64,000 nt of DNA, taken from Streptomyces graminofaciens (lineage in GTDB: Bacteria > Actinomycetota > Actinomycetes > Streptomycetales > Streptomycetaceae). The stretch is taken from NCBI RefSeq assembly GCF_030294945.1, contig NZ_AP018448.1:7846501-7910500 (forward strand). The letters run 5' to 3'. Below, piece by piece: positions 56,078 through 64,000 of this stretch (the first letter of the stretch is position 1; each line of letters opens with the position of its first letter). Position numbers and translations under genes: made by a program. Below the pieces are notes generated by a model. That model made no database searches, had not been told where the DNA came from, and was given only the letters and a program-made list of their open reading frames with translations.

Positions 56078-57316
56078 TCAGTCGCCTGCCGCGATCCTGC
56101 CCGTCACCTCGCCCAGGCCCACCTTTGTGCCGTCGGGGCCCGGGGCCCAGGCGGTGAGGGTGACCTCGTCGCCGTCCTCCAGGAACGTGCGCTTGCCGGT
56201 GGGGAGGTCGAGGGGGTCGCGGCCGTTCCAGGTGAGTTCGAGGAGGGAGCCGCGTTGGGCGGGGGCGGGGCCGCTGACCGTGCCCGAGCCGTAGAGGTCG
56301 CCCGTGCGGAGGGACGCGCCGTTGACCGTCATGTGGGCCAGTTGCTGGGCGGCCGTCCAGTACATCGTGGAGAAGGGGGGCTCGGAGACCGGGTGGCCGT
56401 TGATGGAGATGGTGATGCGCAGGTCGTAGCCGCCCGGGTCCTCGGTGGCGTCGTCCAGGTAGGGGAGCAGGTCGTGGGTGCGGGGCGGGGGTGTCACGCG
56501 GGCCGCGTCCAGGGCGTCCAGGGGGGTGATCCAGGCGGAGACGGAGGTGGCGAAGGACTTGCCGAGGAAGGGGCCGAGAGGGACGTACTCCCAGGCCTGG
56601 AGGTCGCGGGCGGACCAGTCGTTGAGGAGGCAGAGGCCGAAGACGTGGTCGCGGTAGGAGGACAGGTCGACCGGGGTGCCCATGGCGGAAGGCTTGCCCA
56701 CGACGAAGCCGACCTCCGCCTCGATGTCCAGGCGGATGGACGGGCCGAAGACCGGCGCCGGGTCCGTGGGTGCTTTGCGCTGGCCGGAGGGGCGTACCAC
56801 CTCGGTGCCGGAGACCACAACCGTGCCTGATCGGCCGTGGTAGCCGATGGGCAGGTGCTTCCAGTTGGGGGTCAGGGGGTCCTCGGAGTCGGGGCGGAAG
56901 ATCTTGCCGACGTTCCGGGCGTGGTTCTCCGAGGCGTAGAAGTCGACGTAGTCCGCCACCTCGAAGGGGAGGTGGAGGGTGACGGAGGGCAGGGGGTGGA
57001 AGAAGGGGGCGATCGTCTCGCGGTGGGAGGGGACCGTCACCCAGGCCGTCAGGGCCCGGCGGACGTCCGACCACGCGGTGCGGCCGGCCGCGAGGAAGGG
57101 GGTGAGGGTGGGGTGGGCGAGCAGGGCGCCGTACGGGGAGCCGAGGGCCTGTGCCGCCGCGGCCGCGTCCAGGACGTGGTCACCGAGGCGGACGCCCACC
57201 GTGCGGGTGTCGGAGCCGGCCGGGCTGAACACCCCGTAGGGGAGGTTGTGCGGACCGAAGGGGTGGCCTTCGGGGACGTCGAAGGGGTCGCCCTCGGGGG
57301 CATCGAAGGGGGGCAT
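56078..57316 (-). CDS. fahA: Fumarylacetoacetase
   Basis: A 412-residue enzyme. It splits fumarylacetoacetate to fumarate and acetoacetate, the last step of tyrosine/homogentisate breakdown. Landmarks are DYVDFYASENHARNVGKIFRP (about residues 110-130), IGYHGRSGTVVVSG, DIEAEVGFVVG and NDWSARDLQAWEYVPLGPFLGKSF, which hold the metal ligands (Asp, two Glu, Asp) and the catalytic His. ATG 57316 is preceded by GAGG; a GTG at 57367 would add 17 residues. It is unrelated to the GntR operon in function as far as can be seen. It is divergent from the ATP-grasp gene. Confidence 0.92.
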   Translation of the reverse strand: MPPFDAPEGDPFDVPEGHPFGPHNLPYGVFSPAGSDTRTVGVRLGDHVLDAAAAAQALGSPYGALLAHPTLTPFLAAGRTAWSDVRRALTAWVTVPSHRETIAPFFHPLPSVTLHLPFEVADYVDFYASENHARNVGKIFRPDSEDPLTPNWKHLPIGYHGRSGTVVVSGTEVVRPSGQRKAPTDPAPVFGPSIRLDIEAEVGFVVGKPSAMGTPVDLSSYRDHVFGLCLLNDWSARDLQAWEYVPLGPFLGKSFATSVSAWITPLDALDAARVTPPPRTHDLLPYLDDATEDPGGYDLRITISINGHPVSEPPFSTMYWTAAQQLAHMTVNGASLRTGDLYGSGTVSGPAPAQRGSLLELTWNGRDPLDLPTGKRTFLEDGDEVTLTAWAPGPDGTKVGLGEVTGRIAAGD

Positions 57317-57508
57317 TGGTGCTGCCTCGCTCTCGTGTTCTGCCGTCGTTCCGTCTGGTCGCGCCACACGTTACGGGGAGGTGACGGGAACGGGGAGTGT
57401 CTGAAGAGTTCACAATGTCCTGTTAAGGGGGGTCGGATCCGGAAATTCTGGCTTAGCGTCCTGTGAGGGACGCGGACGGGGTGGGTCCGGGTCCGGTAGG
57501 GGGGACAC

Positions 57509-58798
57509 GTGGGGGGACCCGTGGCCAGGAAGTCCGGGAACGGGCCGATCCCTGTGGATCGGGATGTTCCGGGGCTCATCGTCAAGTTCGGCGGCTATCC
57601 GCTGCACCACGGCGGGGTCGGTGCGATCCGCAGTCTCGGGCGCCTTGGTGTGCCCATGTACGCGATCACGGAGGACCGGTACACGCCGGCCGCCGTCTCC
57701 CGCTATCTGCGGCGGGCGTTCGTGTGGCCGACCACGGGCACCGAGGAGCCCGAGGAGCTGGTGGAGGGGCTGCTGCGGATCGGGCGGTCCATCGGACGGC
57801 CGACCGTGCTCGTGCCCACCGACGAAGAGGCCGCCGTTCTCATCGCCGAGCATCAGGGGGAGTTGGCCGAGCGGTTCCTGTTCCCGCGCGTCGACGCCGA
57901 ACTGCCCCGGCGGCTCGCCAGCAAGCAGGGGCTGCACGAACTGTGCGCCGAGCACGGGATACCCAGCCCGGCGGCGGCCTTTCCGCAGTCGTACGAGGAG
58001 ATCGAGCGGTTCGCCGAGCGTGCGCGTTTCCCGCTGGTGGCCAAGAACCGGGAGGCCTTCGAACGGCGCAGGCGGCCCGCTGTCAACGGCACCACGCGCA
58101 TCGCCACGCGGGAGGGGCTGTTGCGGCTCGCCCGGGACTGGGGTGAGCGGCCGGGGGTGATCCTCCAGGACTATCTGCCCCGGGAGGACGCCGAGGACTG
58201 GATCGTGCACGCCTACTTCGACGCGCACTCCATGCCGCGCGCGTTGTTCACCGGGGTGAAGGTGCGGTCGTGGCCGCCGCACGCGGGCATGACGGCGAAT
58301 GCCTACATAGTCGACAATCCGGAACTCGCTGACCTGGCCGCACGTTTCATCAAACAGATCGGCTTCAGTGGCGTCGTCGATCTGGATCTGCGCTTCGACA
58401 GAAGGGACGGGCAGTACAAGCTCCTTGACTTCAATCCGCGGATGGGCGCGCAGTTCCGGCTCTTCGAGAGTGAGGCCGGGATCGATGTCGTGCGTGCCAT
58501 GCATCTCGATCTGACCGGGCGTTCGGTGCCGGAGGGGGAGCAGCTCACCGGGCGTCGTTACATCGTGGAGAACATCGACCTGCCGGCCCTGCTCGCCTAC
58601 CGGCGCAGCGGGTACACCACACCGCACGCGCCCGCCCACGCGAGCGGTACGGAGCTGGCCTGGCTCGCGGGTGACGACCCGCTGCCGTTCCTCACGATGC
58701 TCGCGCGCTTCGTGCGACCGGGCGCAAATCACCTCTGTCAGCTGTGGCGGACCAGCCGCCGCGGCAGCACTCATGTCCGCCCGCCGGTGGGCAACTGA
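57509..58798 (+). CDS. ATP-grasp carboxylate-amine ligase-like protein
   Basis: A 429-residue ATP-grasp protein. It has a pre-ATP-grasp domain (VKFGGYPLHHGGVGAIRSLGRLGVPMYAIT), central lid residues (RFPLVAKNREAF, VILQDYLPREDAEDWIVHAYF) and the metal-binding end motif YKLLDFNPRMGAQFRLFE (Asp and Asn near residues 309-312). Such enzymes activate a carboxylate as an acyl phosphate and join it to an amine or other nucleophile. GTG 57509 has AGGGGGG just upstream; GTG 57521 is an alternative. It is followed by an FAD oxidoreductase gene on the same strand, a pair likely to act in one pathway. Product unknown. Confidence 0.8.
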   Translation: MGGPVARKSGNGPIPVDRDVPGLIVKFGGYPLHHGGVGAIRSLGRLGVPMYAITEDRYTPAAVSRYLRRAFVWPTTGTEEPEELVEGLLRIGRSIGRPTVLVPTDEEAAVLIAEHQGELAERFLFPRVDAELPRRLASKQGLHELCAEHGIPSPAAAFPQSYEEIERFAERARFPLVAKNREAFERRRRPAVNGTTRIATREGLLRLARDWGERPGVILQDYLPREDAEDWIVHAYFDAHSMPRALFTGVKVRSWPPHAGMTANAYIVDNPELADLAARFIKQIGFSGVVDLDLRFDRRDGQYKLLDFNPRMGAQFRLFESEAGIDVVRAMHLDLTGRSVPEGEQLTGRRYIVENIDLPALLAYRRSGYTTPHAPAHASGTELAWLAGDDPLPFLTMLARFVRPGANHLCQLWRTSRRGSTHVRPPVGN

Positions 58799-58840
58799 GC
58801 AACGCGTCACTCGCACCACACGGCCACTCGCACCGCACGC

Positions 58841-58866
58841 ACCACACGCACCACACGCACCACACG
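58841..58866. repeat. Three tandem 9-base ACCACACGC repeats
   Basis: Three copies lie between the ATP-grasp and FAD-oxidoreductase genes. An open frame through them would encode a His/Thr-rich stretch, but the real start of the next gene is at 58900. Confidence 0.6.
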
Positions 58867-58899
58867 AAGTACGCACATCGCGTCCTGGGGAGGGACTTC

Positions 58900-60108
58900 G
58901 TGATTCAACCGGTAGCAGTCATCGGTGCCGGGCCGTTCGGTCTGTCCACCGCCGCGCATCTGCGCGCGCGGGGCATTCCGGTACGTGTCTTCGGCGAACC
59001 CATGGTGAGCTGGCGCGACAACATGCCCGCCGGGATGCTCCTGAAATCAACCCCGGCAGCGTCCGGCATCGACGCCCCGCAACGCGGAAACACCCTGGCC
59101 GACTACTGCGACGCGGCGGGCATACCGCGCCTGGTGACCGACGAGGACATCATCCCCGTCGAGACGTTCATCGCCTACGGGGAGTGGTTCCAGCAGCGGC
59201 TCGTGCCCGAGCTGGAGCGGGTGCGGGTCGTCTCCGTGGACCGCGGTCGTACTGAAGGTGCCGGATTCGAACTGAAGCTGGACTCGGGCGAGTTGTTCAC
59301 CGCGCGGGCCGTCGTCGTGGCCAGTGGGCTCTTCGGGCTCGCCCACCTTCCGGGTGAACTCGCGGGGGCCGCCGTCGACGGACCCACCCCCACCGGGCCC
59401 GTCTCGCACAGCTCCCAGCACCACGACCTCGCCCGGTTCGCCGGCAAGGATCTGATCGTCGTCGGCGCGGGCCAGTCCGCCCTGGAGACCGCGGTACTGG
59501 CGGCCGAGGCCGGCGCCAAGGTGCGCGTGGTGGCGCGCGGCCGGGGCGCGGTGGACTTCGGCGCGCCCCCGTGGAAGCAGCCCCGGCTGCGCCCCGAGTC
59601 CCCCTTCGGCCGCGCCTGGTCGCTGTACGCGCTCAGCTACTACCCGCAGCCGTACCGCCACCTGCCCGAAGCCACCCGGCACTACCTGGTCCGCCGGGTG
59701 CTCGGCCCGCTCGGCGCGTGGTGGCTGCGCGAGCGGTTCCAACGCCACGTCCAGGTACGGGAGGTGGCGCGGGTCGTGCGGGCCGGTGTCGTCGACGGGC
59801 GTCCGCTGCTCACCGTGCGGAGCCACCAGGGCCGCATGGAGGAGCTGTCCGCCGATCACGTCATCGCGGCCACGGGGTATCGCGTCGACCTCGGCGCGAT
59901 GGGCTTCCTCGGGCACGAGCTGCGTACGGAGCTTGCGGTGAGCCGGGGGACGCCGAGGCTGGGTGCGGGATTCCGGTCCTCCATGGCGGGGTTGTACTTC
60001 ACGGGGTTGCCCGCGGCGGCGTCGTACGGGCCGGTGATGCGGTTCGTGTGTGGGACGGGGTTCGCTTCGCCGCGGTTGGCTCGGCACTTGGCCGCCGCGC
60101 ATGGGTGA
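58900..60108 (+). CDS. FAD-dependent pyridine-nucleotide oxidoreductase
   Basis: A 402-residue flavoprotein. The FAD motif is VAVIGAGPFGLSTAAHLRARG (about residues 5-25), and a second Rossmann motif LIVVGAGQSALETAVLAAEAGA (about 187-208) should bind NAD(P)H. A third conserved site is IAATGYRVDL near the end. The layout is that of flavin-containing monooxygenases and related N-hydroxylating enzymes. GTG 58900 was chosen because GGGGAGGGAC precedes it; earlier in-frame starts run through low-complexity His repeats. It probably acts with the upstream ATP-grasp enzyme. Confidence 0.82.
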   Translation: MIQPVAVIGAGPFGLSTAAHLRARGIPVRVFGEPMVSWRDNMPAGMLLKSTPAASGIDAPQRGNTLADYCDAAGIPRLVTDEDIIPVETFIAYGEWFQQRLVPELERVRVVSVDRGRTEGAGFELKLDSGELFTARAVVVASGLFGLAHLPGELAGAAVDGPTPTGPVSHSSQHHDLARFAGKDLIVVGAGQSALETAVLAAEAGAKVRVVARGRGAVDFGAPPWKQPRLRPESPFGRAWSLYALSYYPQPYRHLPEATRHYLVRRVLGPLGAWWLRERFQRHVQVREVARVVRAGVVDGRPLLTVRSHQGRMEELSADHVIAATGYRVDLGAMGFLGHELRTELAVSRGTPRLGAGFRSSMAGLYFTGLPAAASYGPVMRFVCGTGFASPRLARHLAAAHG

Positions 60109-60149
60109 GTCGGCGTGAGCCCGGGTGGGGCTGCGGTTCGCGGGCGGCG

Positions 60150-60195
60150 GCTCGCATGCGGTTGATCGCGCGGTTCCCCGCGCCCCTTGGGAGCG
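60150..60195 (-). repeat. Interspersed repeat, copy D (reverse)
   Basis: On the minus strand the core reads CCAAGGGGCGCGGGGAAC followed by CGCGCGATCAACC, a reverse copy of the element at 14040. It lies after the FAD-oxidoreductase gene. Confidence 0.55.
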
Positions 60196-60318
60196 CGGTC
60201 CGCAGCCGCTCGGGTGAACAGCGGTTCGGGAAAGGGGTGTTGACGAGGGGGAGCCGTGTGAGGGTCGGGATACCGGACGTCGTCCGGTACGCGTCGAACC
60301 GATGGGGCGCCGCATCCG

Positions 60319-60324
60319 TATTCT
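60319..60324 (+). promoter_or_regulatory. -10 hexamer of the HAD phosphatase gene
   Basis: TATTCT ends 6 bases before the ATG at 60331, suggesting a leaderless message. There is no ribosome site between. The -35 region is not clear. Confidence 0.5.
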
Positions 60325-60330
60325 CTGATC

Positions 60331-61137
60331 ATGGCCGCTCCCACCGCATATTCGCTCATCGCCACCGACCTGGACGGAACGCTCCTGCGCAGTGACGACA
60401 CGCTCTCCGACCGGTCCCTCGCCGCGCTGGCGCGGGCCACGGGGGCCGGTGCTCAGCACCTCGTGGTGACGGGGCGGCCGGCGCCGAGAGTGCGACCGCT
60501 GCTGGAGGACCTCGGCAGCAGGGGGCTCGCGGTGTGCGGACAGGGCGCGCAGTTGTACGACGTCGGCGCGGACCGGCTGCTCTGGTCCGTCACCCTCGAC
60601 CGGGAGCTGGCCGAGACCGCGCTCGGCAAGATCGAGGCGGAGGTCGGACAGGTGTACGCCGCCGTCGACCAGGACGGGGTCGACGGCCTGACCCTGATCG
60701 AGCCGGGCTACCTCATGCCGCACCCCACGCTGCCCGCCGTCCGCGTGCCGCGCCGGGACGACCTGTGGTGCGAGCCCATCAGCAAGGTGCTGCTGCGCCA
60801 TCCCTATCTGTCCGACGACGAGTTGGCGTCGGCGGCACGCATGGCGGTCGGTTCGCTGGCGACGGTCACCATGTCGGGGCCCGGCACGGTCGAGCTCCAG
60901 CCGTGCGGCATCACCAAGGCCACCGGCCTCGCGCTCGCCGCCGAGCACCTCGGGCTGACCCCGGAGGTGACCATCGCCTTCGGGGACATGCCCAACGACA
61001 TCCCCATGTTCGACTGGGCCGCCCACGGAGTCGCCATGGCCAACGCCCACCCCGAGCTCAAGACCGTCGCCGACGAGGTGACCCTCTCGAACGAGGAGGA
61101 CGGGATCGCGGTGGTGCTGGAACGCCTGTTCCCCTGA
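60331..61137 (+). CDS. HAD-family phosphatase (Cof type)
   Basis: A 268-residue HAD hydrolase. The four motifs are visible: DLDGTLL (nucleophile Asp at about residue 13), VVTGR near 46-50, the Lys in EPISKVLL, and GDMPNDIPMFDWA near 222-234. The inserted cap (about 85-180) is of the Cof type, which usually hydrolyses sugar or cofactor phosphates. Substrate unknown. Its 3' end lies within the hairpin shared with the convergent SLT gene. Confidence 0.9.
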   Translation: MAAPTAYSLIATDLDGTLLRSDDTLSDRSLAALARATGAGAQHLVVTGRPAPRVRPLLEDLGSRGLAVCGQGAQLYDVGADRLLWSVTLDRELAETALGKIEAEVGQVYAAVDQDGVDGLTLIEPGYLMPHPTLPAVRVPRRDDLWCEPISKVLLRHPYLSDDELASAARMAVGSLATVTMSGPGTVELQPCGITKATGLALAAEHLGLTPEVTIAFGDMPNDIPMFDWAAHGVAMANAHPELKTVADEVTLSNEEDGIAVVLERLFP

Positions 61138-61159
61138 GTCCGCCGACCCAGGGGAACAG
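61126..61159. terminator. Hairpin terminator between convergent genes
   Basis: CTGTTCCCCT at 61126-61135 pairs with AGGGGAACAG at 61150-61159 around a 14-base loop. It overlaps the end of the HAD gene and lies 25 bases from the end of the SLT gene, so it can serve both. Confidence 0.7.
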
Positions 61160-61183
61160 GGAACGGGCAGTGCCCGGCGGGCC

Positions 61184-61990
61184 CTAGTACGCCCCGAACA
61201 CGTTGTCGATCGAGCCGTAGCGCGCGGCGGCGTAGTTGCACGCCGCCGTGATGTTCGCGACGGGGTCGAAGGGGTCGTCCGCCGTGCCCGCCACGTGGTA
61301 CGCGGCGAAGGTCGGGTCGATGACCTGCAGGAGCCCCTTCGACGGGGTGCCCGCGGCGGCGTTGGAGTCCCAGTTGTTGATGGCCTGCGGGTTGCCCGAC
61401 GACTCCCGCATGACGTTGCGGTAGATCCCGTCGTAGGACCCGGGGATCCCGTTCCGCGCCATGATGTCCAGCGACTCGCGGATCCAGCCGTCCAGGTTGT
61501 TCGGGTACGTCGTGACGGACGCGGGGGTCGCCTTGACCGCCCCGGTCGACGCGGAGGTGGTGGCGCTCCTGGTCGTCGTCGCCGTCGTCGCCGTCGTCGT
61601 CTTCGTCGCCTTCGCCTTCGCCGTCTTCAGCGACAGCTTCAGGCCCGGGCGGATCAGCCGCGGGTTGCTCCCGATGGCCTTGCGGTTGTCCTGGTAGAGC
61701 TGTCGCCAGCCGCCCCTCGTGTCGTACCGGTGGGCGATGGAGGACAGGGTGTCGCCGCGGACCACGGTGTACGTGCGCGGCATGACCTGTATGGCCGTCG
61801 GCGCCGACTGGACGGCGGACCGTGCGGCCGACTGGATGGAGGCGGCGGTCGCCTGGGTCGGCTGGGCGGCGCTCGCGGTCGTCGCGGCGGTGAGCGGGAG
61901 GGCGAGTGCCACCCCTCCCGTGCCGGCGGCGACCACGCCACGGGTGAGCGGGTTGGTTCTGGGGCGGCGGTGTTTGCCTCGTCCGGGCAT
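61184..61990 (-). CDS. Secreted LysM/SLT-domain peptidoglycan hydrolase
   Basis: A 268-residue exported enzyme. Signal peptide (basic KHRRPRTNPLTRG, then a hydrophobic core) ends near TASAA, about residue 42. A LysM domain covers about 73-118 (YTVVRGDTLSSIAHRYDTRGGWRQLYQDN). A Thr/Ala/Lys-rich linker follows, then an SLT (lytic transglycosylase-like) domain with the catalytic Glu in VMRESSGNPQAIN and GLLQVIDPTFAAY. ATG 61990 has GAGAGGAA before it. A ydaO-type riboswitch begins about 15 bases upstream, so control by cyclic di-AMP is likely. Confidence 0.9.
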   Translation of the reverse strand: MPGRGKHRRPRTNPLTRGVVAAGTGGVALALPLTAATTASAAQPTQATAASIQSAARSAVQSAPTAIQVMPRTYTVVRGDTLSSIAHRYDTRGGWRQLYQDNRKAIGSNPRLIRPGLKLSLKTAKAKATKTTTATTATTTRSATTSASTGAVKATPASVTTYPNNLDGWIRESLDIMARNGIPGSYDGIYRNVMRESSGNPQAINNWDSNAAAGTPSKGLLQVIDPTFAAYHVAGTADDPFDPVANITAACNYAAARYGSIDNVFGAY

Positions 61991-62004
61991 GGTGCGTTCC
62001 TCTC

Positions 62005-62242
62005 CGACGCCTGCGAGGTGAGCTGTCGGGTTCGGGCAGGAGATAGCCCGGCCGCGTAGGTCGCAGAGCGCACCGGACCGGCCGTGCATGCACGGAACCG
62101 GGCTGTGCGAACTGCGCGCGGCTTCACCCCGAGCCGGTCCGGTGGGGAAGTCGGGCCGGCGGACTTACCTGGGTCCCCCGCTCCTGCCGTGCGTGGATGA
62201 GTGGTCAGTGGGGAGTCCGGGCGGCGGCAGGATTCGGCGTTC
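62005..62242 (-). ncRNA. ydaO-type cyclic di-AMP riboswitch
   Basis: The leader of the SLT-LysM gene contains the conserved pieces of the ydaO class in order on the minus strand: GCCGAATCCTGCCG near its 5' end, GGGGGACCCAGGTAAGT, CTCGGGGTGAAGCC, then GCCCGAACCCGACAGCT and CACCTCGCAGGCGT just before the gene. In streptomycetes this class precedes genes for resuscitation-promoting factors and other wall hydrolases; ligand binding usually turns the gene off. Boundaries are approximate. The exact stem pairing was not computed. Confidence 0.85.
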
Positions 62243-62738
62243 CGTCCGGATGGCGAAGTGAACGTATGCGAGAGCACATGACGGGAACAAGCCCCGAAAT
62301 TCGCTTAAGGGCTATTTGACCTTGGTCTTGGTGGAAATGGCGGGCTGGTCGGGGTGGGGGAATGGTGCTCAACTTGCCTTCCGCAAAGGGCGGGAGAGGT
62401 GGGAAGGTCGGGGTGGGGAATTGGGTTCGCGTGACTCAACTCACGGAACTATTCGGGCGAAGTGAAATGTAGAGCAAGAATTCGGATAGTAGGGATGAGA
62501 TGTTCGAGTCGGTAGATATTCGGGCATATCGGCCGATCGTGAGCATCGGGGTCGCGAGGGGGCGTGATCCGATACCGCCCGGGTCGAACCCGTGGGCGCT
62601 AGCGGTGATCGAAAGGTGACCGGATACGCTGACTCGAGTGATGGCAGCGACAGATCGACAAACCATGTCATCGACCGTGAGACCGACCTAGACCGACCGT
62701 GTGACCGTCAGCAGACGTCAGCAGACAGGAGAACCCTC
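62243..62738. other. Divergent upstream region of the SLT gene and polyprenyl synthase
   Basis: About 500 bases without a supported gene. The stretch 62440-62540 is AT-rich and probably holds the promoters for both directions. A directly repeated CGTCAGCAGA lies at about 62706-62726, just before the polyprenyl synthase ribosome site. Confidence 0.45.
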
Positions 62739-63749
62739 GTGACCGTCGTCGAGCCGTTTGGGCTGAGCGCGCGGGACCAGGCTCTCGAAGCCGATGTCCA
62801 GGCCGGACTGGCGGCCGTCGAGGAGGGTCTGCTCGAGGCCACCAAGAGCGAGGTCCCCTTCATCCAGGAGGCCGCCCAGCATCTGCTGCGCGCGGGCGGC
62901 AAGCGGTTCCGGCCGCAGCTGGTGATGCTCGCCGCGCAGTTCGGTGACCCGTACGCGCCGGGTGTCGTCCCCTCGGCGGTGGTGGTCGAGCTGACGCATC
63001 TCGCCACGCTGTACCACGACGACGTGATGGACGAGGCCGACGTGCGCCGGGGCGTGCCGAGTGCGAACGCGCGCTGGGGCAACTCGCTGGCCGTGCTGAC
63101 CGGGGACTTCCTGTTCGCCCGGGCCTCGCACGTCCTCGCCGACCTCGGGCCCGACGCCGTCCGCATCCAGGCCGAGGCCTTCGAGCGGCTCGTCACCGGG
63201 CAGATCCTGGAGACCGCCGGACCGCGCGACGGGCGCGACCCGATCGACCACTACCTCGATGTGCTCGGCGGCAAGACCGGGTCGCTGGTGGCCGTGGCCG
63301 GGCGGCTCGGCGCGATGACGGCCGGCGCGGACGAGACCGTGGTCGACGTGCTCACGCAGTACGGCGAGCGGCTCGGGGTCGCCTTCCAGCTCGCGGACGA
63401 TGTGCTCGACATCGCGTCCGACTCCCACGAGTCCGGGAAGACGCCGGGGACGGATCTGCGCGAGGGTGTGCCGACCATGCCGGTGCTGCGGCTGCGGGAG
63501 CGGGCGGAGCGGTTGGGGGTGGCGGAGGACGTCGCGCTCTGCGAGCTGCTGGACTCCGATCTGAGCGATGACGCGCGGCACGCGGAGGCGTTGGCCCGGC
63601 TGCGGGTGCATCCTGCGCTGGAGCAGGCTCGGCGGGACACCGTTCGGTATGCCGAGGAGGCGCGGGGGGTGTTGGCGCCGTTGCCCGAGTGCGGGGCGAA
63701 GGCGGCGTTGGTGGAGCTTTGTGATGCGGTGGTGCATCGGGCCGGGTGA
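62739..63749 (+). CDS. Long-chain polyprenyl diphosphate synthase
   Basis: A 336-residue trans-prenyltransferase. It condenses isopentenyl diphosphate onto allylic diphosphates to make the menaquinone side chain. The two Asp-rich motifs are DDVMD in LYHDDVMDEAD (about residues 93-103) and DDVLD in QLADDVLDIASD (about 222-233), with GGKRFRPQL and TGDFLFARA also typical. The residues before the first motif (THLATLYHDD) are small rather than bulky, which usually goes with long chains. GTG 62739 after ACAGGAGAA. It completes the menaquinone set in this window. Confidence 0.92.
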   Translation: MTVVEPFGLSARDQALEADVQAGLAAVEEGLLEATKSEVPFIQEAAQHLLRAGGKRFRPQLVMLAAQFGDPYAPGVVPSAVVVELTHLATLYHDDVMDEADVRRGVPSANARWGNSLAVLTGDFLFARASHVLADLGPDAVRIQAEAFERLVTGQILETAGPRDGRDPIDHYLDVLGGKTGSLVAVAGRLGAMTAGADETVVDVLTQYGERLGVAFQLADDVLDIASDSHESGKTPGTDLREGVPTMPVLRLRERAERLGVAEDVALCELLDSDLSDDARHAEALARLRVHPALEQARRDTVRYAEEARGVLAPLPECGAKAALVELCDAVVHRAG

Positions 63750-63769
63750 GTTACGGGGCCGGGAGAGGG

Positions 63770-63822
63770 CTTCGCCCCCGCGGCCCCTACCCGTCCCGTC
63801 CCTGGGGCTGTGCCCCCGGCCC
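63770..63822 (-). repeat. Second interspersed repeat element (reverse copy)
   Basis: On the minus strand it reads CCGGGGGCACAGCCCC then AGGGACGGGACGGGTAGGGG, matching the element at 14105. No gene is seen from here to the window end. Confidence 0.55.
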
Positions 63823-64000
63823 CCTTGTCTTCGTCGTCTGGCCGCCCGTTGTGGCCGCTCGTTGTGGTTGCTCGCTGTGGTCGCTCGCGCCCGCGCGGCG
63901 GAGCCGCACATCGGAGAGTGGCCCGCGCCCCTTACGGGAGCGTCCCTTAGGGCCCCGTCATCCCGTAGATGTACGCCTAGTTGATCCCGCAGGGTGACGC

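Noticed and set aside
63746..63997. Small open frames at the right end
   Set aside because: They lie in the interspersed repeat element and its G/C-rich flank and have no protein-like features.

Overview
The window is high-GC actinobacterial DNA. Gene content, gene order and style (GTG/TTG starts, DUF397/DUF5753 genes, SLT-LysM and NlpC wall enzymes, complete nuoA-N, futalosine menaquinone genes) point to a Streptomyces chromosome core. From memory, the order csp-mqnA ... mqnC ... menG ... nuoA-N ... polyprenyl synthase matches the S. coelicolor stretch around SCO4505-SCO4583. No tRNA, rRNA, CRISPR array, insertion sequence or phage was seen; the only mobile-element trace is a tyrosine-integrase tail at 445-690.

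Layout. 1-2.7 kb is a degraded patch: an LRV/HEAT-like gene, the integrase tail abutting a truncated hypothetical gene, a DUF397 gene, a WhiJ-like DUF5753 regulator broken by one in-frame TAG, and a short HATPase gene. 2.7-10.6 kb carries a large LuxR/LAL regulator, a CYTH-like protein, secreted proteins (one an HExxHxxGxxH protease) and an AzlCD exporter with its XRE-cupin regulator. 10.7-16.9 kb has a cold-shock protein, mqnA, a Ser/Thr kinase, an A24 prepilin peptidase, mqnC and a small amidohydrolase-like gene. 17-22.2 kb looks like an exopolysaccharide locus: GH18-like lipoprotein, small membrane protein, NodB-deacetylase/GT2 fusion, acyltransferase. 22.2-27.3 kb has menG, a zinc-ribbon membrane protein, a GNAT enzyme and a MenJ-like reductase. 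27.3-45.4 kb has a broken FAD oxidoreductase, an NlpC/P60 enzyme and the 14-gene nuo operon behind a Rex-type operator, ending at a strong terminator. 45.4-48.5 kb has a frameshifted signal-peptide remnant, recQ and a NUDIX gene. 48.6-55.6 kb is one minus-strand operon: GntR regulator, two-cluster ferredoxin, binding protein, permease, ATPase and an AprA-like flavoprotein carrying a HEAT-repeat tail. 56-64 kb has fahA, an ATP-grasp/FAD-oxidoreductase pair, a HAD phosphatase, an SLT-LysM wall enzyme behind a ydaO-type (c-di-AMP) riboswitch, and a long-chain polyprenyl diphosphate synthase.

How the genes fit together. The dominant theme is menaquinone-linked respiration: headgroup synthesis (mqnA, mqnC), side chain (polyprenyl synthase), C-methylation (menG), tail reduction (menJ-like) and the main NADH:quinone entry point (nuoA-N). 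A second theme is the envelope: the exopolysaccharide locus and two wall hydrolases. The least explained unit is the AprA-like flavoprotein/ferredoxin/ABC-transporter operon, whose binding protein seems to end in a NosL-like domain. Most genes are packed tightly, and several have a -10-like hexamer 6-7 nt before the start codon, which suggests leaderless transcripts. Two families of short interspersed repeats fill gaps between genes.
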